Shown here: piece after piece, positions 41,747 to 49,758 of the stretch
Position numbering within the stretch: the first letter of the stretch is position 1
Layout: every line of letters begins with the position of its first letter
Assembly: GCA_963668185.1 (NCBI GenBank)
Contig: OY764162.1
Location: 2,170,001-2,234,000, forward strand
Length of the DNA stretch: 64,000 bases
From: G963668185 sp963668185
GTDB lineage: Bacteria; Chloroflexota; Dehalococcoidia; Lucifugimonadales; G963668185
Reading direction: 5' to 3'
The notes under the pieces: generated by a model
Seen by the model: the letters and a program-made list of their open reading frames with translations, nothing else
What the model was told of the DNA's origin: nothing
The model's database searches: none
Made by a program: the position numbers and the translations under genes

Positions 41747-41892
41747 GATAGCCCCCTTATGGCGCTAGGGTTGCGCGAGTGCTACCTACGCTCAGTCCCA
41801 TATGTGGCCAATAGGGGGCGCAAAGCGCTCCCCTAATGGCCTCACAGGACTCTGCGGGCACAGTACAGGACTGCGTAGGTAGCGGGGCTATC
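41747..41892. repeat. 146-bp nested inverted repeat upstream of the methyltransferase gene
   Basis: Outer arms GATAGCCCC (41747-41755) and GGGGCTATC (41884-41892). Middle arms GCTACCTACGCTCAGTCC (41781-41798) and GGACTGCGTAGGTAGC (41868-41883). Inner arms GGCCAATAGGGGGCGC (41806-41821) and GCGCTCCCCTAATGGCC (41825-41841). The right outer and middle arms touch, while the left ones are 25 bp apart. It could fold as a long RNA hairpin or DNA cruciform, or be a miniature transposable element. It belongs to none of the four repeat families. Confidence 0.75.
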
Positions 41893-42197
41893 CTAAGAAC
41901 ATGCCCGGCTGGGGTCAAGCTCTACGGGGCGATCGTTCTTGTGGTCGGTGATGGAGAGAGGGTGCGGCAGCTATGGGACCGGGCGTATCTGCTGTGCGCG
42001 GTGGCGGGGGGAGTGAAGTGCCTCGGGTGGGGGATGGGTAGGGCGTTAGGGTTGTGTAAAAATCGACTATGCAATAGCCTTGGGCTAAATATGGATTGAG
42101 TATCTCGGTGTAAAGCTGCGAGAGGCCTTGCGATTAACCTCTCAGGTCATGTCGGGTACCATTTCAGATATGATGGGGTAGCAGACGGAACAGGCAA
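41893..42197. other. Non-coding stretch of the island
   Basis: Between the inverted repeat and the next gene there is no convincing reading frame. It holds the possible right direct repeat (41961-42016). Base composition falls sharply from about 42040 onward (AAAAATCGACTATGCAATAG), marking the low-GC part of the island. Confidence 0.5.
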
Positions 42198-42728
42198 TTG
42201 AGTCTGAGGATTGGTAATCGGCCCCCTGACGGCCCGATGCTGCATTGGCGAGATGGAGAGCAACTCATCAAGTGGGTGGAGGACGTATGTAAAGCTCCAA
42301 AGACTTGGTTTCTACTTGAAGCCCTTGATCCGTCATCGCAGTATGTGGAGGCGTGGGAAGCACAAATCTTCATTGTTTCGAGTGATCAACAACTTCAGAG
42401 ACGTGAACCTCTATGGTTGCGTGGACATCGTGAGGAGAGTGGTAATTGCATAATCACCCTTTTCGCAGAGGGCGGTAGGCAAGTTCTACGGCGAGGGCAT
42501 ATTGATGGAGGACACCAAGAGCCAGACGCCGGGCCATTCATTGGAGGGCCGCACGTTCACTATCCGACCAGTGTTTTCAGTGAGATTGGCAATCGTGGTA
42601 GGAGCCGTGTCCATGTGTGGAGCATTAGCCGCGATGTGACACTGAAGGAAGCGATGAAGGTTTTTGCACGTGACCTGAACATAACTGGACATCCAGAGGA
42701 ACAATCACTATTGCTTGAGGATAGCTGA
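42198..42728 (+). CDS. Hypothetical protein coupled to the DUF1828-like gene (possibly DUF6978-like)
   Basis: A 176-residue protein starting with TTG at 42198 (GGAACAGG nine bases upstream). Residues include MLHWRDGEQLIKWVEDVCKA, LWLRGHREESGNCIITLFAE and GGPHVHYPTSVFSE, ending TLKEAMKVFARDLNITGHPE. The His-containing HVH segment after a described 'GHIDGGHQ' strand, and the length, recall DUF6978-type proteins, but the resemblance is tentative. Its stop overlaps the start of the next gene (TGATG), so the two are coupled. Both have lower GC and more A/T-ending codons than the surrounding genes. No enzyme motif is recognised. Confidence 0.6.
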   Translation: MSLRIGNRPPDGPMLHWRDGEQLIKWVEDVCKAPKTWFLLEALDPSSQYVEAWEAQIFIVSSDQQLQRREPLWLRGHREESGNCIITLFAEGGRQVLRRGHIDGGHQEPDAGPFIGGPHVHYPTSVFSEIGNRGRSRVHVWSISRDVTLKEAMKVFARDLNITGHPEEQSLLLEDS

Positions 42729-43624
42729 TGAAATGTGAAGACATCGTTGAGAAATTGCGGACTCATTCCGTGGCACGAGTTCAAGGCGAAGAAATGCCTA
42801 GCGGTTGCAGGGTAAGCCTTCCATTGCTAGAGCCCAGTGGCGATGTGGTATCAGTCACTATCAGACAGTACTCAGATTCAGATGCGTATTACGTGACAGA
42901 TGGAGGGCGTCTCAACGGGCTTCTCTTTGAATCGACCCCTGCTAGGCCATCTGCCGCCGACAGGCATCTGGTTAAAGTCATAGCTGAGCGAGCTACGCTG
43001 CAATTCGATGATGAAACGCGTGTGTACTTTGCGAAGGCCGAGGCTAGCACCCTGGGGTACTGGGCCTTTGAGGTTGGACGTACGATAGCCACTGTGGCGA
43101 GCATGCTTCCTCCGCCCCGTCGCCGGCGTGTTGGCCGCAGGTTGAGTACGTACATCATCAGCCGGTTGGAGAAGGAACTCAGCGATCAGGGCTTGCGTAA
43201 CCTCATGCGCGGGCCTCGCAGAATACTTGGCATTACTGAAACGCAACGTCGAGTGGACCTGAGCTATCAAGCGAGAAGGGAGCCCTTGGGAGACCGTCAG
43301 TTGGTTGGTGATGTTTTTGTCATAGCAGCCGACCTGAGGTTGAAAGATCCGGTAAGGCCAGCTCGAGAAGCTGCAATTGCAGCGCACGACCTCAGTGCCC
43401 TTGAAGAGGAGCCTATCGTTAGAATCGTCCACGGTGTAGTGAAGGACGAAGAGGAGAACAATGATCGTACAGATAGGGCACGTCGCTTAATCGAAAGTGT
43501 GGCCTCCGCGCCAGGGATAGAGCAGTATTCTTGGGACAGCAAGGCGGACAAAGCCAACTTTCTCACAAAGATACGGAGTGAGTTAGCATACCGTAGTGCC
43601 CACTCGTCCGCTTCTAGGAGCTAG
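42728..43624 (+). CDS. DUF1828/DUF1829-like protein of unknown function
   Basis: A 298-residue protein. The N-terminal 60 residues (GCRVSLPLLEPSGDVVSVTI, then DAYYVTDGGRLNGLLFE) resemble the DUF1828 domain, in which a beta unit ends in a 'D-G-G' turn. A central helical region follows with a basic patch PPPRRRRVGRR, and a C-terminal alpha/beta region, FVIAADLRLKDPVRPARE through EPIVRIVHGVVKDEEENNDR, may correspond to DUF1829. Proteins of this kind occur in mobile and defence-associated regions. It is translationally coupled to the upstream gene and 1 kb from the methylase-HNH gene, in the same low-GC segment. Assignment is from pattern memory only. Confidence 0.65.
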   Translation: MKCEDIVEKLRTHSVARVQGEEMPSGCRVSLPLLEPSGDVVSVTIRQYSDSDAYYVTDGGRLNGLLFESTPARPSAADRHLVKVIAERATLQFDDETRVYFAKAEASTLGYWAFEVGRTIATVASMLPPPRRRRVGRRLSTYIISRLEKELSDQGLRNLMRGPRRILGITETQRRVDLSYQARREPLGDRQLVGDVFVIAADLRLKDPVRPAREAAIAAHDLSALEEEPIVRIVHGVVKDEEENNDRTDRARRLIESVASAPGIEQYSWDSKADKANFLTKIRSELAYRSAHSSASRS

Positions 43625-43635
43625 GGTAAGAAACA

Positions 43636-43740
43636 ATGGTTCCTCCGCAATGGAACGACCTCTCTGATTTCGTCGAGTCACTCTTGCGGCCAATGTCAAC
43701 AGACTCCATTGTCTTGAGTCGTCATGCTGCTGGCAACTGA
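43636..43740 (+). CDS. 34-codon stub, possibly the truncated third gene of the island operon
   Basis: ATG at 43636, 11 bases after the DUF1828-like stop, opens a frame MVPPQWNDLSDFVESLLRPM ending SRHAAGN at TGA 43738-43740. Base composition is still that of the low-GC island, and high-GC core sequence starts within 20 bp after it. The residues look like a natural N-terminus (amphipathic helix). It may be what remains of a longer gene cut at the island boundary, or a small protein. Confidence 0.4.
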   Translation: MVPPQWNDLSDFVESLLRPMSTDSIVLSRHAAGN

Positions 43741-43811
43741 GTTCTTGCTATCCTTGCCGGGCGTGCGGGGGGACTGCTAGACTTGCGCTTTGATTTTCGC
43801 GGCGGGGCCAG

Positions 43812-44408
43812 ATGTACGTCATAGGGCTTACGGGCGGCATAGGCACGGGGAAGACGGCGGTCTCGGATATGCTCCGTGAGCTTGGGGCGGCGGTGATCGA
43901 CGCGGACAGGGTGGGGCACGAGGCTTACCGTCCGGGCGCGGACGCCTGGACGGCGGTGGTGGAGGCGTTCGGCAAGGGGATTTTGACCGAGGGCGGCGAG
44001 ATCGACCGCAAGAGGCTGGGCGCGATCGTGTTCGGCGATCCGGCGGAGTTGGCGCGGCTGAACTCGATCATGCACCCGAGGATGTACCGGATGATGGAGG
44101 AGCGGCTGGACGGGCTGCGGTCGGAGGGCCGCGGGGCGGCGGTGATAGAGGCGGCGCTGCTTATCGAGGCGGACTGGCAGCCGCTGACGGACGAGGTCTG
44201 GGTGGTGACTGCGCCGGAGGAGGACGCGGTGAGCCGGACGGCGGCGAGGTCGGGGCTGAGCGAGGAGGCGGTGAGGGCGCGGATCGCGTCGCAGATGGGG
44301 CAGTCGGAGCGTGTGCGGTACGCTGACGTTGTGATTGAGAACGGCGGGACGCTGGAGGAGTTGCGGGATAAGGTGACGGAGGCTTGGAGCAGGCGGGTGG
44401 GGGAATGA
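43812..44408 (+). CDS. coaE: Dephospho-CoA kinase
   Basis: A 198-residue P-loop kinase performing the last step of coenzyme A synthesis (phosphorylation of the 3'-OH of dephospho-CoA). It has P-loop MYVIGLTGGIGTGKTAVSDM, the family motif VIDADRVGHEAYRPG, a lid with LNSIMHPRMYRMMEERL, EAALLIEADWQPLTDEVWVV and the closing ARIASQMGQSERVRYADVVI ENGG. Length is normal. ATG 43812 follows GCGGGGCCAG. It stands at the right edge of the low-GC island. Confidence 0.93.
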   Translation: MYVIGLTGGIGTGKTAVSDMLRELGAAVIDADRVGHEAYRPGADAWTAVVEAFGKGILTEGGEIDRKRLGAIVFGDPAELARLNSIMHPRMYRMMEERLDGLRSEGRGAAVIEAALLIEADWQPLTDEVWVVTAPEEDAVSRTAARSGLSEEAVRARIASQMGQSERVRYADVVIENGGTLEELRDKVTEAWSRRVGE

Positions 44409-44640
44409 CGGGGAACCCCATCCCGGCCTTCCCCAGCAGACTGGGGAAGGGGTCAGAGGTAGGGGGATGGATTCCGGCCTTCGCCGGAATGACGGAAGTG
44501 GGCGCGGGAATGACGGAGGGCCCTATCCCGGCCTTCCCCAGCAGACTGGGGAAGGGGTTAGAGGTAGGCGGGTGATGGTGAGGGATGGATTCCCGCCTTC
44601 GCGGGAATGACGGTGTAAGTAGTGTGCGGGAATGACGGAA
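44409..44640. repeat. Cluster of family A and B' repeats after coaE
   Basis: Two family A hairpins (44427-44450 and 44532-44555) alternate with GGATTCCGGCCTTCGCCGGA (about 44467) and GGATTCCCGCCTTCGCGGGA (about 44586) hairpins. Fragments of GGGAATGACGG fill the gaps. In the second B' copy both stem bases changed (C-G for G-C), conserving pairing. No gene is present. Confidence 0.9.
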
Positions 44641-44686
44641 ATAGGAAATGGCGGGTGTTGGCCCGCGAGGAGTTGAGCAGGCTCGG

Positions 44687-45598
44687 ATGACGCAATCGAC
44701 AAGAACGCTATACCGCAGCTACATCATCGAGGAGTACCACCTCACGGAGGAGCCGTACTACGTGCCGGTTGGGGACGAGATCGAGCTTTTCGAGGCGGCG
44801 TACCAGCAGAAGATACCGGTGCTGTTCAAGGGCCCGACGGGCTGCGGCAAGACCCGGTTCATCGAGTACATGTCGTACCGGCTCGGCACGTCGCTGACGA
44901 AGGTGAGCCAGAGCGGCGGGCCGGAGGCGGAGCGGGTAGATGCGAGCGCGAACGGGCGCAACATCCCGCTGGTGACGATCGCGTGCCACGAGGACCTGAC
45001 GTCGAGCGACCTGGTGGGGCGCTACCTGCTGGAGGGCGAGAGCACGGTGTGGATCGACGGCCCGCTGACGCGCGCGGTGAAGGCGGGCGGCATCTGCTAC
45101 CTGGACGAGATCGTGGAGGCGCGCAAGGACACGACGGTGCTGATCCACCCGCTTACGGACCACCGCCGGATCCTGCCGGTGGAGAAGCGCGGCGAGTTGC
45201 TGGAGGCGGCGGACGGCTTCCTGCTGGTGCTTTCGTACAACCCCGGCTACCAGAGCGCGCTGAAGGACCTGAAGCACAGCACGCGGCAGCGGTTCGTGGC
45301 GGTGGAGTTCGACTACCCGCCTCCGGACATCGAAGCGGAGATCGTGCAGCACGAGTCGGGCGTGGACGCTGACACGGCGGCGCAACTCGCGAAGCTGGGC
45401 GAGAAGGTGCGCAACCTGCGGGAGCACGGCCTGGGCGAGGGCGCGAGCACTCGGCTGCTCATCTACGCGGGGCAGATGATCGTGCAGGGGATCAAGCCGC
45501 GTCGGGCGTGCCAGGTGGCGGTGAACTGGGCGGTGACCGACGACCACTCGGTGCAGAGGAGCATCGAGGAGGTGGTTGGGTCTATTTTCGAGGAGTAG
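44687..45598 (+). CDS. MoxR-type AAA ATPase (CbbQ/NorQ-like)
   Basis: A 303-residue AAA+ ATPase. Walker A PVLFKGPTGCGKTRFIEYMS is near 43-60, Walker B GGICYLDEIVEARKD near 133-147, and sensor-1 region FLLVLSYNPGYQSALKDLKH, then TRQRFVAVEFDYPP near 185-215. The N-terminal YHLTEEPYYVPVGDEIELFE is the CbbQ/NorQ signature. Such ATPases remodel or insert cofactors into large enzymes together with a VWA partner, here probably the 1099-residue protein two genes downstream. No RuBisCO or NO reductase gene is nearby, so the client is unknown. ATG 44687 is preferred; ATG 44648 would add 13 residues. Confidence 0.9.
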   Translation: MTQSTRTLYRSYIIEEYHLTEEPYYVPVGDEIELFEAAYQQKIPVLFKGPTGCGKTRFIEYMSYRLGTSLTKVSQSGGPEAERVDASANGRNIPLVTIACHEDLTSSDLVGRYLLEGESTVWIDGPLTRAVKAGGICYLDEIVEARKDTTVLIHPLTDHRRILPVEKRGELLEAADGFLLVLSYNPGYQSALKDLKHSTRQRFVAVEFDYPPPDIEAEIVQHESGVDADTAAQLAKLGEKVRNLREHGLGEGASTRLLIYAGQMIVQGIKPRRACQVAVNWAVTDDHSVQRSIEEVVGSIFEE

Positions 45599-45611
45599 GG
45601 GCTGGGCGCGG

Positions 45612-45676
45612 GGCTTCTGGATACCGGCCTCCGCCGGTATGACGGGAGAGTGTGCGAGGGCCGGTATGACGGGAGT
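45612..45676. repeat. Family B hairpin and partial copy
   Basis: ATACCGGC-CTCC-GCCGGTAT at 45621-45640, followed by a half copy GCCGGTATGACGGGAG at about 45660. It lies between the MoxR and Nudix genes. Confidence 0.85.
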
Positions 45677-45709
45677 GCGTGCGAGGTTAGTGCAATCCAG
45701 TCGAGTGCC

Positions 45710-46297
45710 GTGACTACGCCGTTGTTGGAGGGCCTGCGGGCGGCGCTTGCGGGCAGGACGGAGCGCCGGGCGCCTAGCGGCGAGTTTGTGCCTTCGGCGG
45801 TGTTGATTCTGGTTTACCCGTCGGGCGGGGACCACAGGGTGCTGCTGCACAGGCGCTCCCAACATGTGGTGCACCACAAGGGCGACATCGCGTTTCCGGG
45901 CGGCGTGCAGGAGGAGGGCGAGTCGCTGCTGGAGACGGCGCTGCGCGAGACGCACGAGGAGATCGGCGTCGATCCGGCGGACGTGGAGGTGCTGGGCAGA
46001 CTGGACGATACGCCGACCTCCGCCAACTACTTGATCACGCCTTATGTTGGTACAATCCCCTCACCTTACGAGTTCCGCCCCAACAGCGAAGAGGTCGACG
46101 CGCTACTGGAGGCGCCAGTCTCGGGGCTGCTGGAGCGCTCGAACCGGCGAGACGACGCGCGGCTGGTGGACGGCGAGTTGAAGCGGATACCGTGCTTCGC
46201 GTGCGACGGTCAACTGGTGGTCGGCGCGACGGCGATGATACTGGCCGACCTCGTCGAGCTTATCCAGGGGTCGGAGCGGGGAGGACCGGCAAACTGA
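45710..46297 (+). CDS. Nudix hydrolase, CoA pyrophosphatase-like (NudL type)
   Basis: A 195-residue Nudix protein. The Nudix box GGVQEEGESLLETALRETHE EIGV fits Gx5Ex7REUxEExGU fully. The preceding SAVLILVYPSGGDHRVLLHR RS then VHHKGDIAFPGG, and the family extension after the box (TPTSANYLITPYVGTIP), point to the NudL/NUDT7-like group that cleaves coenzyme A and its esters into 3'-phospho-AMP and phosphopantetheine. GTG 45710 is chosen as start because upstream sequence to 45650 is repeat. It lies between the MoxR and VWA genes and overlaps no neighbour. Confidence 0.85.
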   Translation: MTTPLLEGLRAALAGRTERRAPSGEFVPSAVLILVYPSGGDHRVLLHRRSQHVVHHKGDIAFPGGVQEEGESLLETALRETHEEIGVDPADVEVLGRLDDTPTSANYLITPYVGTIPSPYEFRPNSEEVDALLEAPVSGLLERSNRRDDARLVDGELKRIPCFACDGQLVVGATAMILADLVELIQGSERGGPAN

Positions 46298-46305
46298 CGG
46301 CTGAA

Positions 46306-49300
46306 ATGCAGGAAGAGAACGTAAACGAAGAGGCGCGGGCGGCCATCTCCGCGCTGGAAGAGGAGATGGCCCGGTACCCCTCGGCGGTGCTGGAGGAGTT
46401 CCGGCGGGCGAGGGAGTCGATGTCGGCGGCGCTCAACGACGCGCAGTTGGAGCGGTGGACGCGGCTGGGCGCGGAGGTGGCGGCGCAGAACGTGCGCTCC
46501 TGGGAAGCGTCGGCGCAGTACTTCAAGGTCAGCCCGGAAGTTGCCGGGTACATGCCGTTCAACTACTTCGTGAAGTGGGCGGACTGCGGGACGTCGCTGT
46601 GCCGTGACTCGCCCTCGCTGGCGACGGCGTTCTTCCACGCGAGCCCGGCGACGGCGCGGCGGCTGAGGTCGCGGCACATCGAAAGTTGGGCGAGCCTGGG
46701 GCGCGGGCTGTACAAGGGCACGTGGAAGTCGAGCACGCTGGCCTGCAAGTTCTACGGCAACACGCCGGGGCTGCTGGAGAGCCTGACGTTCCAGGAGCTC
46801 GGGCGGTTCGTGACGTTCCTGGACGGGCTGGCGCACCGGTCGTACGACCTGGCGGCGGAGTGCCTCGTGCTTGGGCAGCGGATCTTCCCGCTCATCGGCG
46901 ACGACAAGGACGCGTTCATTTCGCTGGCGTCGACGCTTTCCGAGACGGGGTGGCGGCAGGTGAAGAGCTTCTTCGAGGCGGGCTCGCGGGCGCTGCCGAG
47001 GATCGATCCAAAACAGCGGCTGCGGTTCATGAACATGGCGGAGCGGCTGGTGCGAAGCGGCGGCACGAACATACCGAACGTGATGCTGGAGATCTCGCAG
47101 GCGCTGGCCACGCTGGAATCGGAGCACCACTCGCGCATCCTGAACTACGCGGACAGGGCGCTGGAGGTTGCGCCGGGCGCGGTGCCGGAGTTCATCAAGA
47201 GCAGCCCGACGGTGCTTTCGCGGGTGAGCATGAACCAGCTTGGAAAGTGGTTCGACGAGGGCATGAGCGTCCTGGAGGAAAACAAGGACGGCGGGCTGGC
47301 TTACTTCAAGCTGGAGTCGGCGTACTCCGAGAAGGTGCTGGAGATGCTGTCGTCCGGCGTGGAGTTCGAGCGCGTCAAGGACGTGCTCCAGATGTACTGC
47401 CGCGCGCTGGCCGGGGCGGAGATCAAGATAGCGGAGAGCCAGGAGCTTGTGGGCAAGAACATCGGCTGGGTGTCCGGCGAGGCCCCTTCCACGGAGGGAT
47501 CTACGGTGTTCCTGCCGGCGGTCGTGGACCGGTACGGCTCGAAGGACGAGAACTTCGCGTGGTTCAAGGTGGTGTCGACGCACCAGGTGGCGCACCTGGA
47601 GTTCGGCAGCTTCGGGTTCGAGTTCGAGCGGCCTTCGAGCCAGTTCGAGGACATCAGGCAGCAGGTGCTGGAGGCCCGCGACGGCCAGGCGGCGTCGACG
47701 GCGGAGACGAACGGCGCGTCGGAGAACGCCGGCGGGCTGGAGACGGCGTGGCTGACGGACATGCAGCGCTACTTCGACCTGTTCGACGACAGGAAGCTGG
47801 CGCTGGACATCTTCACGGTGGTGGAGGATGGCCGGCTCGACGGGCGCGTGCGGCACGAGTACCCGGGGATCCGGCGCTCGTACCAGGTGGTGCAGGCGGA
47901 CTCGGTGGAGAACAGGCCGGACATCCAGGAGCTCCCGATGCGGGAGGCGATGGTGGAGTTCCTGGTGCGGCTCAGCCTTCAGCAGTACAAGGGCATCGCT
48001 GCGCCGGCGCAGTACGTGACGGAGGCGCGCAAGATCGCGGCGATCGCGCAGCAGGCGGTGCACCCGGAGGCGACGGTGGAGGACGCTGCGGAGGCGACGC
48101 TGCGGATCTACGCGATCATCTCCCAGATACCGAACGAGGAGAACCCGGAGGACAACTGGGAGGACCTGGATCTGGAGGACGAACAGGACCAGTTCTCGTT
48201 CGACGAGGAAGACCTGGAGATGCTGCTTTCGCAGTTCGGGCAGATGATGGACATGGCGGCGGAGGGCGAGGAGGGGCAGGAGTACGAGTCGAGCCAGGAC
48301 GTGGACTACAGGGGCGACTTCAAGCCGGAGCTCGTTCAGTTGCTGTCGATGCTGCGGATGCAGAACCAGGACCGGCGGGCGGAATCGACCGAGGCGATCT
48401 CCCAGGAGATGCTGGAGGAGATGCTCAAGAACAGCGCGGAGCTGGATCTTCAGGCCGTGCAGGGCGACGTCGATGAGTCGAGCGGGCTGTTCGCGGACAA
48501 CATGATGCGCGAGGCGGGCATGAACATGCCGCCGACGGACCAGTACGGCCAGGGGCCGCTGGTGCACGTGGACGAGCAGGGCGACTCGCTGGATCCGACG
48601 GAGCCGCAGACGTTCGTTTACGACGAGTGGGACTTCCGGGCGAACGACTACAAGCCGCGCTGGTGCATCGTGCGGCAGAAGCCGATGGCGGAGGGCGACG
48701 CGTCGTACTACGCGAACACGGTGCACTCGTACGGGACGCTGGTGACGCAGATCAGGCGGCAGTTCGAGATGATGGTGCCGGAGATGTTCCGCAAGGTGCG
48801 GAAGCTGGAGGACGGCGAGGAACTGGACATCGACGACGTGATCGAGGCGTTCGTGGACATCCGGACGGGCGCGAGCCCGAGCGACAAGCTGTTCTGGCGG
48901 CGGAACAAGGTGCAGCGCGACGTGGCGGTGGTGTTCCTGCTGGACACGAGCGCGTCCACCGCGGAGGCGATCGACGACTCGAAGCGGGCGGCGGACGACT
49001 GGGACGCGCCGGAGGACCCGGTGGAGTACATGGTGTGGCTGCGGTCGCGGCGGAGCGAGGGCGTGCGGCGCGGGTACAAGCGGATCATCGACGTGGAGAA
49101 GGAGTCGGTGGTGCTGCTGATCAACGCGCTGGAGGCTATCGGGGACCTGTACGGCATCTACGGCTTCTCGGGCTATGGCCGCGAAAACGTGGAGTTCTAC
49201 ACGATCAAAGACATCGAGGAAAACTTCTCGGAGAGGGTCAAGAGTCGCATCGACCGGATCGCGCCGCTGCACGCGACGCGGATGGGGCCGGCGATACGGC

Positions 49301-49605
49301 ACGCGGCGTCGAAGCTGGAGGGGCAGGACGCGCGGACGAAGCTGCTGTTCCTGATCAGCGACGGCAGGCCGCAGGACCGGGGCTACAGCCGCGAGGGCGT
49401 GGAGAAGGAGTACGCGGTCCACGACACGAAGATGGCGTTCGATGAGGCGCGGGCGAAGGAGATCCAGCCGTTCTGCCTGACGGTGGACAAGAACGGGCAC
49501 GATTACCTGGGCACGATGTGCCAGGACATAGGCTACGAGATCCTGGACGACATCTACGCGCTGCCACAACGGCTCCTGTACCTGTACAAGACGTTGACGA
49601 TGTAG
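46306..49605 (+). CDS. Large VWA-domain protein (CbbO/NorD-like partner of the MoxR ATPase)
   Basis: A 1099-residue protein, longer than most CbbO/NorD proteins (600-800). Residues 1 to about 600 are alpha-helical and repeat-like (LERWTRLGAEVAAQNVRSWE, LSRVSMNQLGKWFDEGMSVL), with a recurring pattern seen in NorD N-domains. A strongly acidic stretch at about 612-660 (EDLDLEDEQDQFSFDEEDLE) separates it from the C-terminal half. The VWA domain has MIDAS DTSAS at 880-884, a Thr in ATRMGPAIRHAAS and LISDGRPQDRGYS near 1015. Start ATG 46306 follows the Nudix stop by eight bases. With the ATPase it should form a chaperone that activates an unidentified enzyme. Confidence 0.87.
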   Translation: MQEENVNEEARAAISALEEEMARYPSAVLEEFRRARESMSAALNDAQLERWTRLGAEVAAQNVRSWEASAQYFKVSPEVAGYMPFNYFVKWADCGTSLCRDSPSLATAFFHASPATARRLRSRHIESWASLGRGLYKGTWKSSTLACKFYGNTPGLLESLTFQELGRFVTFLDGLAHRSYDLAAECLVLGQRIFPLIGDDKDAFISLASTLSETGWRQVKSFFEAGSRALPRIDPKQRLRFMNMAERLVRSGGTNIPNVMLEISQALATLESEHHSRILNYADRALEVAPGAVPEFIKSSPTVLSRVSMNQLGKWFDEGMSVLEENKDGGLAYFKLESAYSEKVLEMLSSGVEFERVKDVLQMYCRALAGAEIKIAESQELVGKNIGWVSGEAPSTEGSTVFLPAVVDRYGSKDENFAWFKVVSTHQVAHLEFGSFGFEFERPSSQFEDIRQQVLEARDGQAASTAETNGASENAGGLETAWLTDMQRYFDLFDDRKLALDIFTVVEDGRLDGRVRHEYPGIRRSYQVVQADSVENRPDIQELPMREAMVEFLVRLSLQQYKGIAAPAQYVTEARKIAAIAQQAVHPEATVEDAAEATLRIYAIISQIPNEENPEDNWEDLDLEDEQDQFSFDEEDLEMLLSQFGQMMDMAAEGEEGQEYESSQDVDYRGDFKPELVQLLSMLRMQNQDRRAESTEAISQEMLEEMLKNSAELDLQAVQGDVDESSGLFADNMMREAGMNMPPTDQYGQGPLVHVDEQGDSLDPTEPQTFVYDEWDFRANDYKPRWCIVRQKPMAEGDASYYANTVHSYGTLVTQIRRQFEMMVPEMFRKVRKLEDGEELDIDDVIEAFVDIRTGASPSDKLFWRRNKVQRDVAVVFLLDTSASTAEAIDDSKRAADDWDAPEDPVEYMVWLRSRRSEGVRRGYKRIIDVEKESVVLLINALEAIGDLYGIYGFSGYGRENVEFYTIKDIEENFSERVKSRIDRIAPLHATRMGPAIRHAASKLEGQDARTKLLFLISDGRPQDRGYSREGVEKEYAVHDTKMAFDEARAKEIQPFCLTVDKNGHDYLGTMCQDIGYEILDDIYALPQRLLYLYKTLTM

Positions 49606-49619
49606 GCAGGGGCAGGGCG

Positions 49620-49702
49620 CGGCACTTCGACAGGCTCAGGGCGAACAGTGAGGGGAGACCCCATCCTAGCCTTCCCCAGCAGACTGGGGAAGGGATAGTC
49701 AA
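49620..49702. repeat. Family C repeat followed by family A hairpin
   Basis: ACTTCGACAGGCTCAGGGCG at about 49623, then the hairpin CCTTCCCCAG-CAGA-CTGGGGAAGG at 49670-49693. It ends the VWA operon and may terminate it. Confidence 0.85.
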
Positions 49703-49758
49703 GATACAAGGGCGAACGGGTTGGGTATCGGGAGCAGTTCGTTTCAGAGGAGAAGGCG

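Noticed and set aside
46210..49569. 1119-codon open frame antisense to the VWA gene
   Set aside because: Composition is Arg/His/Pro/Leu-rich as expected of the complement of a GC-rich gene, with no domain pattern; the sense protein has clear MoxR-partner features.
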